Part shown: in pieces, positions 26,136 through 33,758 of the stretch
How positions within the stretch are numbered: the first letter of the stretch is position 1
Layout: the number at the start of each line of letters is the position of its first letter
Assembly (NCBI GenBank): GCA_012103535.1
Contig: WLWQ01000003.1
Coordinates: 62,001-126,000, forward strand
Reading direction: 5' to 3'
DNA: 64,000 nucleotides
Source of the DNA: Pseudomonadales bacterium
GTDB taxonomy: Bacteria; Pseudomonadota; Gammaproteobacteria; Pseudomonadales; Pseudohongiellaceae
Program-made: the position numbers and the translations under genes
The notes under the pieces: generated by a model
What the model saw: the letters and a program-made list of their open reading frames with translations, nothing else
The model's database searches: none
What the model was told of the DNA's origin: nothing

Positions 26136-26423
26136 ATGACCGAAACAAGAGCAAAAATTATTAGCATCGGATTGATGTCAGTAAGCATACTAATTGCGTT
26201 TATAGCTACATTTATTGAGCAGAACATATTGAATGCATCAATTAGTATCTCTGGCATCTTCGTGTTTCGCTATTGTTTAGAAAATCCGAAAGTTATGATG
26301 GCTACTTCCTATAAGGAATTTGGAGAACTCTTCGATGTATCCACTGGCAAAGTGAACTTGACTGGTTCTCCAATGTTTTTCCTCACAATGTTTTTAAGTA
26401 TTCTCTATATAATCGTGTACTAG
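26136..26423 (+). CDS. Small membrane protein, candidate immunity protein
   Basis: A 95-residue protein with about three membrane segments: IISIGLMSVSILIAFIATFI, ILNASISISGIFVFRYCL and MFFLTMFLSILYIIVY at the very C-terminus. A short soluble loop with SYKEFGELFDVSTGKVNLTG lies between the last two. It starts 21 bases after the microcin-like gene and has no visible promoter of its own. Size, topology and position fit the immunity proteins that accompany class II microcins, but sequence alone does not prove it. A general small membrane protein is the alternative. Confidence 0.55.
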   Translation: MTETRAKIISIGLMSVSILIAFIATFIEQNILNASISISGIFVFRYCLENPKVMMATSYKEFGELFDVSTGKVNLTGSPMFFLTMFLSILYIIVY

Positions 26424-26556
26424 TTCTGCTCGCGACGAAATGTATTACTTAAAAAGTCGGTTTTTTCAGATGGAAGAGCTTGCCCTGTCGTATTGAGATC
26501 GTTAGATTAGAAGCCTCAACGCCAATTCTGTCTCTGTCACGACAGGGGAAGTTCCA

Positions 26557-28560
26557 ATGATTAAATTAGACGATCCGTTTTTCCGAAAACTGCTACTTCT
26601 CATAGTTGCATTAGTTTGCATTCCTTTAATAGCAAATGCGCAATCAGTTGGTAACGGTGACTGGCGTTACTTTGGCGGCGACAATAATTTCCAGCGTTAC
26701 TCTCGATTAGAGCAGATCGATTCAAACTATGTTGCTGAGCTAGAAATAGTTTGGCGCCGCGATGGCACGGCGGAAAGGTTAAGGGAAAATTACGAAGGGC
26801 TCGCCGGAACTAAGAATCTTCGATCAACACCTTTACTAATTGAAGGCGTGCTTTATGCGCAAAACGTTTTTGGTTTAGTTGAAGCCTTTGATCCAGCCAC
26901 CGGCGAAACGATCTGGACTCAGGATCCCTATGAAGCGACTTTATTGGAAGCGGCCGGTATTAGTTCTCGCGGTGTTGCTCATTGGGAACAAGGTATCGAT
27001 CAGCGCATCATGTCCGTTCGCGGAAACTATATGTATGCATTGAATCCGCAAACTGGTGAACCATTTCCAGACTTCGGTCGTGAAGAACTAGGTCGAATAA
27101 ATCTTACCTATAACACTTCTAATGCAAATAATTTTGCATTAACAACTTCGCCGCTTGTTGTCGGTAACACTGCAGTTGTAGGAGGCTTTCTAAATGGTGC
27201 TGGCGATGGAGGCTCTATTAAAGAAGCAGCACCGGAAAACATTCGAGGATTCGATGTAAGAACTGGAGAGTTAGAGTGGGAGTTTAATGTTGTGCCCAGA
27301 CCAGGTGAGTTTGGTTATGACTCTTGGGAAGAAGGTTCCGCAGAATGGTCTGGTGATCTCGGTTCCTGGTGTTGCTTGTCAGCGGATGAAGAATTGGGAA
27401 TCGTATATGTGCCATTGGGCGCACCGACTTCTGCTTACTATGGTGGACATCGACCCGGCGATAATTTGTTTGCAAACAGTTTAGTAGCATTAAACGCTGA
27501 AACCGGTGAAAGACTCTGGCACTTTCAAATGATTCATCATGATCTTTGGGAGTATGACAATTCCAGTCCACCAATCTTAGGTGACATCACCGTCGATGGC
27601 CGTGAGATTAAGGCGGTAATGCAAGCCAATAAAAACGGTTTCGTTTATGTTTTTAATCGCATTAATGGCGAACCTGTTTGGCCCATAGTTGAAACTGCAG
27701 TTCCCCAATCGATTGTTGAGGGCGAAGCCACGTCAGCTACGCAACCGATTCCAACTAAGCCGCCTGCATTTGACCGGCAGGGAATAAACGAAAATGATCT
27801 GATCGACTTCACGCCATCGCTGCGTGAACAAGCTCTCGAACTCGTCGCTAATTTTACATTAGGTCCTCTCTACACACCGCCTTCTCCTTGGATAGAGAAT
27901 GGTAACCAGGGCACTATTACCCAGCCGGATGCCTGGGGATCTGGTAACTGGAACACCGGAGCCTTCGATCCCGAAACTGGTATGTATTACGCGGTTTCTT
28001 ATACAAACCCAGGCAATCTAGGTATCGCACCAACTTCTTCTTCGTCAGCTACGATGACCCATTCCATTTCGCGAGAATCTCCAGATGTACCAAGCATTCA
28101 GGGCCTTCCAATTGTTAAGCCTCCTTATGGACGTGTAACTGCTTTAAATATGAATAGTGGCGAATTGGAATGGACAGTGGCGAACGGTGATGGTCCGCGC
28201 AATCATCCATTATTACGTGACCTCGACCTGCCTCCATTAGGCATACCGAACCGACCTGCTCCCTTAGTCACGAAGACTTTATTCTTTGTTGGTGAAGGAA
28301 GTGATGCAGTTATCGGAACTGTGCCCGGGGGTGGTGCTTATGATCCAGCGGGTACTGGCTTTGATGAATCTTGGAGATGGGGAACTATATTTAGAGCTTA
28401 CGACAAAGCAAACGGTAACATACTCGCTGAAATAGATTTGCAGGCTGGAACCACCGGCGCACCAATGACCTATATGCACGAAGGCAAGCAATACATCGTT
28501 GTTGCAATATCTTCTCGCACAAGCGAACCGGAATGGGTCGCTCTGGCCATTAGTCCTTAA
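26557..28560 (+). CDS. PQQ-dependent dehydrogenase with vicinal cysteines (third copy)
   Basis: A 667-residue exported quinoprotein with a signal peptide ending LIANAQ. Blades show DWRYFGGDNNFQRYSRLEQI near the N-terminus, vicinal C272-C273 (SWCCLSAD), YYGGHRPGDNLFANSLVALN, ETGERLWHFQ and the late GTTGAPMTYMHEGKQYIVVAIS. It is closely similar along its length to the protein at 12518-14461, so the two are paralogues from a duplication or from separate acquisition. A ribosome binding site GGGGAAG lies about seven bases before the ATG and within an inverted repeat (26483-26491/26539-26547). Its last 11 bases overlap the convergent serine hydrolase gene. Substrate unknown. Confidence 0.91.
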   Translation: MIKLDDPFFRKLLLLIVALVCIPLIANAQSVGNGDWRYFGGDNNFQRYSRLEQIDSNYVAELEIVWRRDGTAERLRENYEGLAGTKNLRSTPLLIEGVLYAQNVFGLVEAFDPATGETIWTQDPYEATLLEAAGISSRGVAHWEQGIDQRIMSVRGNYMYALNPQTGEPFPDFGREELGRINLTYNTSNANNFALTTSPLVVGNTAVVGGFLNGAGDGGSIKEAAPENIRGFDVRTGELEWEFNVVPRPGEFGYDSWEEGSAEWSGDLGSWCCLSADEELGIVYVPLGAPTSAYYGGHRPGDNLFANSLVALNAETGERLWHFQMIHHDLWEYDNSSPPILGDITVDGREIKAVMQANKNGFVYVFNRINGEPVWPIVETAVPQSIVEGEATSATQPIPTKPPAFDRQGINENDLIDFTPSLREQALELVANFTLGPLYTPPSPWIENGNQGTITQPDAWGSGNWNTGAFDPETGMYYAVSYTNPGNLGIAPTSSSSATMTHSISRESPDVPSIQGLPIVKPPYGRVTALNMNSGELEWTVANGDGPRNHPLLRDLDLPPLGIPNRPAPLVTKTLFFVGEGSDAVIGTVPGGGAYDPAGTGFDESWRWGTIFRAYDKANGNILAEIDLQAGTTGAPMTYMHEGKQYIVVAISSRTSEPEWVALAISP

Positions 28561-29641
28561 GCATTCTGTTTATTTCAGCTATCACTGACGGTAAGTCTAT
28601 GTTTCCGTCTCGATTCGATTGCACGGCGATTGTTTGTCCAGTGTCAGAAAAATGTTCAATCTGTGTCCTGTATCCGGGCCACATTCCGCCATGTCCAAAT
28701 GTATTAGCTTCGTCGTATACGAATAGCCCATACCCGTAGTGATATCTCGGATCTTCAGGGAGCTGCCATTCGCCTTCCAGCATTCGGTCCAAGGTTTGTT
28801 GAGAAACGAGACGCCCCTCCACCAACGCGCCATAAAACTCGACCAGCATAGTTGGATTTGTAACAAGTCCTCCTCCAGTCCATTCACTGGTGGGATTGTA
28901 TTTGGATGTGCCGTCTTCGCGTAGATTGCGCGCACCGATTGCATAACCAACAGTAACCGGAAGAACTTCTTTATCCTGAGGAATAATCTGATCTAACTCG
29001 AGAGGATCAAGAATTTTTTCTTGCAGCGAGTCGTAGTAAACGCGTCCAGTCGCAGCTTCGATAAAGCGACCTAGCACCAGGTAACCGGCGTCGGTGTAAT
29101 AGAATCCTTCTCCAACTGGAAACAAAGGTCTTCTATCCAGGACACAGCCGATCAATTCTTCAGGTTCGAATTTATTGCTGCCTTGGCGAAGTATTCGCCA
29201 GGCAGAGCCCCAATTACAACGCACACTGTCCATGTAATCTCGAACACCGGAAGAATGAGACAACAAATGCTTTACCTGAATCTCATTGGCATTTGGCAAT
29301 TCATGAAACCAGTTTGTTTCACCCAAATACATTGATGCGTAATCTTCAATCGACAGCACTCCTTCTTCTACTAGCATCATGGTGAGTACTGAGACAAAAG
29401 TTTTACCGGTACTGCCGCCGGGCATTCCTACTTCACTATCTAATGGAACGTCGTTTTCTTTATCAGCCAGCCCCACGGCGGCTCTTAATATTTGGCCGTC
29501 GGCGGTACGAATTGCAGCACGCAAACCGGGCATGTTTCGCTCGTCTCGAACTTGTTCAAGGTAGTTTGATAGCTCAGATTCATCGAGAGCGAAACCGCTC
29601 TGACAGAGAGCTATAAGTAGAAGGGGCAGCCAGTTTTTCAT
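28550..29641 (-). CDS. Exported serine hydrolase (class C beta-lactamase/esterase family)
   Basis: A 363-residue penicillin-binding-like serine hydrolase. The start at 29641 is chosen over 29710 because GGAG lies about seven bases upstream and the signal peptide (MKNWLPLLLIALCQSGFA) begins there. The catalytic motif SxxK is GGSTGKTF (S77, K80). The tyrosine motif is FYYTDAGY in place of YxN, and the third motif is HGG (FGHGGMWPGY) rather than KTG. These changes are typical of esterase or D-peptidase members rather than true beta-lactamases. It is convergent with the PQQ dehydrogenase. Likely periplasmic hydrolysis of an ester or peptide. Confidence 0.88.
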   Translation of the reverse strand: MKNWLPLLLIALCQSGFALDESELSNYLEQVRDERNMPGLRAAIRTADGQILRAAVGLADKENDVPLDSEVGMPGGSTGKTFVSVLTMMLVEEGVLSIEDYASMYLGETNWFHELPNANEIQVKHLLSHSSGVRDYMDSVRCNWGSAWRILRQGSNKFEPEELIGCVLDRRPLFPVGEGFYYTDAGYLVLGRFIEAATGRVYYDSLQEKILDPLELDQIIPQDKEVLPVTVGYAIGARNLREDGTSKYNPTSEWTGGGLVTNPTMLVEFYGALVEGRLVSQQTLDRMLEGEWQLPEDPRYHYGYGLFVYDEANTFGHGGMWPGYRTQIEHFSDTGQTIAVQSNRDGNIDLPSVIAEINRMLKD

Positions 29642-29752
29642 GGGGCACTCCTTGACGTGTTTTGGATCAGGAATAATTGTAGATAGTACGCTTGTTGAAT
29701 CAGGAAACAAGATTAGTGCAGAAAGTATTATCGGATGAGACTTAATGTAGCA

Positions 29753-30034
29753 TTAATCCTCTGCGAGTTCTTTTACTCGCGCTTGAATATGTAATAACTG
29801 CAAGCGCGAACGAATATATCGTTCTTCCATCGCATTAACGCGAAAATCCACTTCTTGTGCATAAGTGGGATTTTCTGGAACGGATTCCCGCTTCTTTTCA
29901 AAGTCTGTAATGTGTTTGCGAATTGTGTGATCTTTATAGAGTCCAAGCGAAGGCTTACAGCTTTCGCACACAGGGTAGCCATACAAGTCCTCGACTTGAG
30001 ACTGATTGGAATTACCGCAGGAAAAGCATTTCAT
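29753..30034 (-). CDS. Small zinc-ribbon protein
   Basis: A 93-residue cytoplasmic protein. Two CxxC pairs (C3/C6 in MKCFSCGN and C23/C26 in VCESCKPS) form a classic zinc ribbon of about 30 residues. A charged helical tail follows (HITDFEKKRESVPE, later ALMRW-type spacing replaced by NAMEERYIRSRLQLLHIQARVKEL), probably a short coiled coil. Such proteins usually bind nucleic acid or a partner protein. It starts 15 bases after the stop of the beta-propeller gene on the same strand. Confidence 0.72.
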   Translation of the reverse strand: MKCFSCGNSNQSQVEDLYGYPVCESCKPSLGLYKDHTIRKHITDFEKKRESVPENPTYAQEVDFRVNAMEERYIRSRLQLLHIQARVKELAED

Positions 30035-30049
30035 AAGTTTTATAACTTG

Positions 30050-31069
30050 CTATTGAGGGAACCTGGCAATGCCAAAGCTACCGTAGATACCACCAATCCA
30101 AATTTCATTATCTGCGTCGATAGCGACAGTACCAACATTAAAAAAGTCGTTGCCCTTATAATCCACCAGCTGCTCTACTTCGAAGTTAGATGGGTTAACT
30201 TTAGCAACCCGTGCCGCCGAAAGATCACATGGATTATCATTCGGGCAGCGAGTTATATGCCCTGCAGCAATAACTCGACCATCGGATCCCCAACGTACGT
30301 TGTCGACATTAAAATCCACAGGAATTAAATCAACCTGCACTGGAGTCTTGCCTCGGGAAACTCTTACTAATGCTCGATCACTCCAACCACCAACGTAAAA
30401 CCAATCACCATCGGCAGACGACACCAAACCATTTGGACCCAATATTGAGGAACCCGGCACCTCGATCCAATCGGTAGAAGGATGCCACTCCCAAAGTTGA
30501 CCACCTGCAGTATCGAAATTCGTTGCGCCTAAGTATCCATCGGGTAATGCAGTAATAGAATTTATTCTGCGAGTACCTTCTGGTGCTGGAATACAACCAA
30601 TCCAACTTAGAGAAGGTACGCCACTACTTGCATCAAGATTAAAAACTTCGATCGCTTCTCGCGCACCATGACCAACTACATACAGTTTGTGATTTCCATT
30701 ATTGCCTTCACGCACAGTAACGCCATGGGGTTGAAACGTTAAGATTGGTCCGGGGCATGCTTGATAGGTTTGTTGATCGAAGACTGGCACTGTTGCATTG
30801 TGGGGAAAAACTTCTTCGACTTGATGGCTGTCGATATTTACCGCATAGATGGGCCCTGCGGAATCTGAAATTCTTCCGGTAGCGATAACCCAGTCGGTTC
30901 CAGGAATCTGATACAGGTCTTCAGGATTTATCACGCCACAAACGAAAAGCGTATCGCTGTTGGGTTCACAATTTGCGGTTTGTGCAGGGTAAGATCCCTG
31001 GGCGAATAAACTCACTGAAGGCAATGCAATGGCGCCCAAACTAATCAAGCACTTCAAAATCTTAAGCAT
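30050..31069 (-). CDS. Exported beta-propeller (SMP-30/NHL-like) protein
   Basis: A 339-residue protein with a signal peptide (LKCLISLGAIALPSVSLFAQ) and a six-bladed-propeller pattern: PIYAVNIDSHQVEEVFPHN, GPILTFQPHGVTVREG, LYVVGHGAREAIEVFNLD, VLGPNGLVSS-like (SILGPNGLVSSADGDWFYVGG) and NFFNVGTVAIDADNEIWIGG. The order matches gluconolactonase/SMP-30-like proteins, which bind a divalent metal, but key ligands cannot be assigned by eye. A ribosome binding site AGGAG lies nine bases before the ATG. A lactonase or sugar-binding role is possible. Confidence 0.75.
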   Translation of the reverse strand: MLKILKCLISLGAIALPSVSLFAQGSYPAQTANCEPNSDTLFVCGVINPEDLYQIPGTDWVIATGRISDSAGPIYAVNIDSHQVEEVFPHNATVPVFDQQTYQACPGPILTFQPHGVTVREGNNGNHKLYVVGHGAREAIEVFNLDASSGVPSLSWIGCIPAPEGTRRINSITALPDGYLGATNFDTAGGQLWEWHPSTDWIEVPGSSILGPNGLVSSADGDWFYVGGWSDRALVRVSRGKTPVQVDLIPVDFNVDNVRWGSDGRVIAAGHITRCPNDNPCDLSAARVAKVNPSNFEVEQLVDYKGNDFFNVGTVAIDADNEIWIGGIYGSFGIARFPQ

Positions 31070-31099
31070 TCTGCCGACTCCTACCTTTCAGTTGTTCAA

Positions 31100-32548
31100 C
31101 TACTGCAAATCTAGTGAGTTTAAAAAATCTATCAAGAATTCGTTTGTGTGTTCCGGTGCCTGCTGCTGATTTCGATGACCGATTCCTGGTTGCAGTATTA
31201 CACCACGTAAGTCTTCGAAATTTGCCGACATCCTTGATTCGAGTTCTTCTTTTGTTGCTCCTCGATTCACTATGTCCAAATCGCCTGCAATAAATAAGGC
31301 GGGCTGCTGAATTTTGGCGCCGGCGAGTTGAGGAGTTAAGTCCCAGTTCAAGCTGCCGTTGCGGTAGTAATTGATGCCACCTTTGAAGCCAGCTTGCTTG
31401 AATTCACTTACGTAATAATTGAGATCTTCTTCACTTAGCCAATCTGGCAGTCGTATCGGTTCACCCAATCTTTTTAACCACCCCCCAGCACTCGCTCTGG
31501 AATCAGTAACTTCTGGCGGATGAGTTGGTGTTCCAGGTGAGCGGGAAGTGTAAAGCCGGGCAATCAATCCTCTTGGATCTGCATCGAACTCGTTTTCAGC
31601 AACGCCTGGTTCTTGAAAATAACTGATATAGAAAAAATCATCTTCCGGATCCTGCCTTAGTTGCCTAACAGGTCGAGACTCTCCACGGCCACCATAGATA
31701 ACACTGAGCCCGACAACCGCATCGATTTGTTCGGGATAGAGTAAGGCAGTTTGCCAAACGATCGGTGCGCCCCAGTCATGGCCGACGATAACTGCACTTT
31801 CTTCACCTAATGCAGAAACTAATCCGGCTACATCCGCTGTTAGTTCAGTAATATTGTAATCTTCAATTGCCTCTGGAATTGTCGATCCACCATAGCCTCG
31901 CATGTCTGGTGCAACAACTCGATAACCGGCTTGTGCTAATGCTGGCAACTGATGACGCCATGAATACCAGGATTCCGGCCAGCCGTGCACGAGAATTACC
32001 AGCGGTCCGTCGCCTGCTTCAACTATTCGCAAATCAATACCATTGGATTCTACCGTCTTCACTTCGGCGCCATACCTGGCCGCTAATTCTAGTGTTTGCG
32101 TATCAATTTCATTTACCTCACTCAAGTCTGCTTTAGGATCGAATCGAAAAAAGTAACGGGGTGGAAAGCCGGTTAAGAATCTAAAACCAAACGGAACCGA
32201 AAAATCTATCGCGGCTCGATCATGTTCAGCGCCTTCTAAAACAACCGCAGTGTAATTCCAGGTTTCCCCTTCGAAAGTTATTTGTACATCGGGATTGCGT
32301 TGTATTCTGCCTGCCCAGGCTCGCGGCCAATGATTGACTGCTACATACACTCCCCCACCTCTTTCAAGGCGCGAAACAACCCGGTCGACAGCTTCGCCGT
32401 CGTCTTCGAACGAAGTAATTATCATGGTGCCGCTATTCTCTGGTTGAGCAACACCAAGCAGTGTTTCAAACAGAATGACTAGGGCGATGTAGAAGACTAC
32501 CAAGCCTATGCCAATCCTCTTCGCCCATTTTTTGGACAAGATTGCCAT
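31100..32548 (-). CDS. Membrane-anchored alpha/beta hydrolase (epoxide-hydrolase type) fused to an N-terminal split-barrel-like domain
   Basis: A 482-residue two-domain protein. Residues 10-30 are a membrane anchor. Residues 60-140 resemble a split-barrel F420/FMN-binding domain (VYVAVNHWPRAWAGRIQRNP, ITFEGETWNYTAVVLEG). Residues 165-482 are an alpha/beta hydrolase of the epoxide hydrolase/dehalogenase branch: oxyanion motif HGWPESW (190), nucleophile D258 in VGHDWGAP, a likely acid in AGDLDIVNRG and the histidine H458 in GIGHRNQ. The aspartate nucleophile argues for an epoxide hydrolase or dehalogenase rather than an esterase. A ribosome binding site GAGGAAG precedes the ATG. The fusion is unusual for this family. 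Confidence 0.82.
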   Translation of the reverse strand: MAILSKKWAKRIGIGLVVFYIALVILFETLLGVAQPENSGTMIITSFEDDGEAVDRVVSRLERGGGVYVAVNHWPRAWAGRIQRNPDVQITFEGETWNYTAVVLEGAEHDRAAIDFSVPFGFRFLTGFPPRYFFRFDPKADLSEVNEIDTQTLELAARYGAEVKTVESNGIDLRIVEAGDGPLVILVHGWPESWYSWRHQLPALAQAGYRVVAPDMRGYGGSTIPEAIEDYNITELTADVAGLVSALGEESAVIVGHDWGAPIVWQTALLYPEQIDAVVGLSVIYGGRGESRPVRQLRQDPEDDFFYISYFQEPGVAENEFDADPRGLIARLYTSRSPGTPTHPPEVTDSRASAGGWLKRLGEPIRLPDWLSEEDLNYYVSEFKQAGFKGGINYYRNGSLNWDLTPQLAGAKIQQPALFIAGDLDIVNRGATKEELESRMSANFEDLRGVILQPGIGHRNQQQAPEHTNEFLIDFLNSLDLQ

Positions 32549-32879
32549 CTTACTTCCTCTCTCTTGTATTAGTGATTGGTTGCAACTTCGTAAATGTCGA
32601 TTACTTCAGATCGTTCACTTTACATTGAATTTTAATGGCTTCCTTTAGTCAAAGAGGAATTAGGTAGTGGGCTATTTAGAACCACATGCCACAAAGTCTA
32701 AGCCAGCAAGGCACTACCTAAGCTGAAGGACGGTAGGTTCATTTTCCTACTCTCTTTGTTTCGCCAAATACTAGCTAAAACAGGGAGTTGTCGCCAGCGT
32801 TACTGGATTAAGAATCAATGGCTTATAGCTTGACTGAAGAGCCTGCGAGGTCCAATCTACGGGGGTCGTGGATACAATA
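32549..32879. other. Divergent intergenic region with inverted repeats
   Basis: About 330 bases without a gene between two divergent starts, so it must hold both promoters. The clearest structures are the inverted repeat TTAGGTAGTG (32660-32669) with CACTACCTAA (32712-32721), and a nearby small hairpin GTAGG...CCTAC around 32733-32750. The sequence is AT-rich between 32600 and 32680. I see no convincing -10/-35 pair and no small ORF with a ribosome binding site. Confidence 0.4.
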
Positions 32880-33713
32880 ATGAAAAGAACGTTCCAGATC
32901 GTACTGGCAGTCGCCTGGATGCTGATTCCTTTGCTGACACAAGCCCAGGGCAATCTCATTGATGCTCCGCTTCCCCACAGCAAGGGACAGAGTGTCTCAC
33001 CTTCTTTCGAGGGTTGGTATGCCAATCCCAATGGCAGTTTCAGCCTGGTTTTTGGCTATTTCAATCGCAACTACGAACAAGATTTAAGTCTTTCTATTGG
33101 TCCCAATAATCAGTTCGAACCCGGACCTGCCGACAGAGGACAACCGACTTACTTTCATCCCCGCCGCCATACCGGTGTATTTGCCGTGGAAGTACCCGCT
33201 GATTTCGGCAATCAACAACTCAACTGGCGGCTCACTGCTGGTGGCGAGAGCATCGCCATTCCAGGCCACTTGAGACCGGAGTGGGAAATCACGGCGTTAG
33301 AAGAAATCACCAGTGGCAATACTCCACCGGTAGTTAAGTTCTCCAACAATGGAAATAGTGCTCAAGGGCCATTAGGTGTTGCTTCGCCCCTGATCACAAC
33401 TCGAACCGGAACCACTGCCGAGCTAACAATTTGGTCAAGCGATGATGGAGTCAAGAAATCTCGCGCGGCGGGTCAGGCAGCGCGGACGGGATTAGTTCTC
33501 AGTAAATACCGTGGTCCAGGCGATATTGAAATTGAAGATGCAACGCCAAGACTTGTGGACGGCATGGCAAGTACAACGGCAACTTTTTCAGAACCCGGCG
33601 ACTATACTCTTAGAGTGCTGGCCTGGGATGACTCCGGTGGTCAGGGTCCTATTATGGCAGGCGGTTTTTTCTGTTGCTGGACTAACGCTTTTATTGAAGT
33701 AAAAGTAGAATAA
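32880..33713 (+). CDS. Exported protein of unknown function
   Basis: A 277-residue protein with a signal peptide (IVLAVAWMLIPLLTQAQ) and mostly beta structure: SPSFEGWYANPNGSFSLVFGYFNRNY, TGVFAVEVPADFGNQQLNWRLT, TATFSEPGDYTLRVLAWDDSGG. The last resembles a PKD/cadherin-type Ig fold. The C-terminus has adjacent cysteines (GGFFCCWTNAFIEVKV). It is followed 36 to 45 bases later by the cytochrome/monooxygenase-like gene in the same direction, so the two are probably one unit. The family seems restricted to organisms with this secreted oxidative repertoire; function unknown. Confidence 0.75.
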   Translation: MKRTFQIVLAVAWMLIPLLTQAQGNLIDAPLPHSKGQSVSPSFEGWYANPNGSFSLVFGYFNRNYEQDLSLSIGPNNQFEPGPADRGQPTYFHPRRHTGVFAVEVPADFGNQQLNWRLTAGGESIAIPGHLRPEWEITALEEITSGNTPPVVKFSNNGNSAQGPLGVASPLITTRTGTTAELTIWSSDDGVKKSRAAGQAARTGLVLSKYRGPGDIEIEDATPRLVDGMASTTATFSEPGDYTLRVLAWDDSGGQGPIMAGGFFCCWTNAFIEVKVE

Positions 33714-33758
33714 TTTTTAGTTGGCTGTAATCACTCGATGGTCACATAGGTGAACACT

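Noticed and set aside
29855..30328. A 157-codon plus-strand frame across the zinc-ribbon and propeller genes
   Set aside because: Both genes on the minus strand are better supported by zinc ligands, signal peptide and ribosome binding site.
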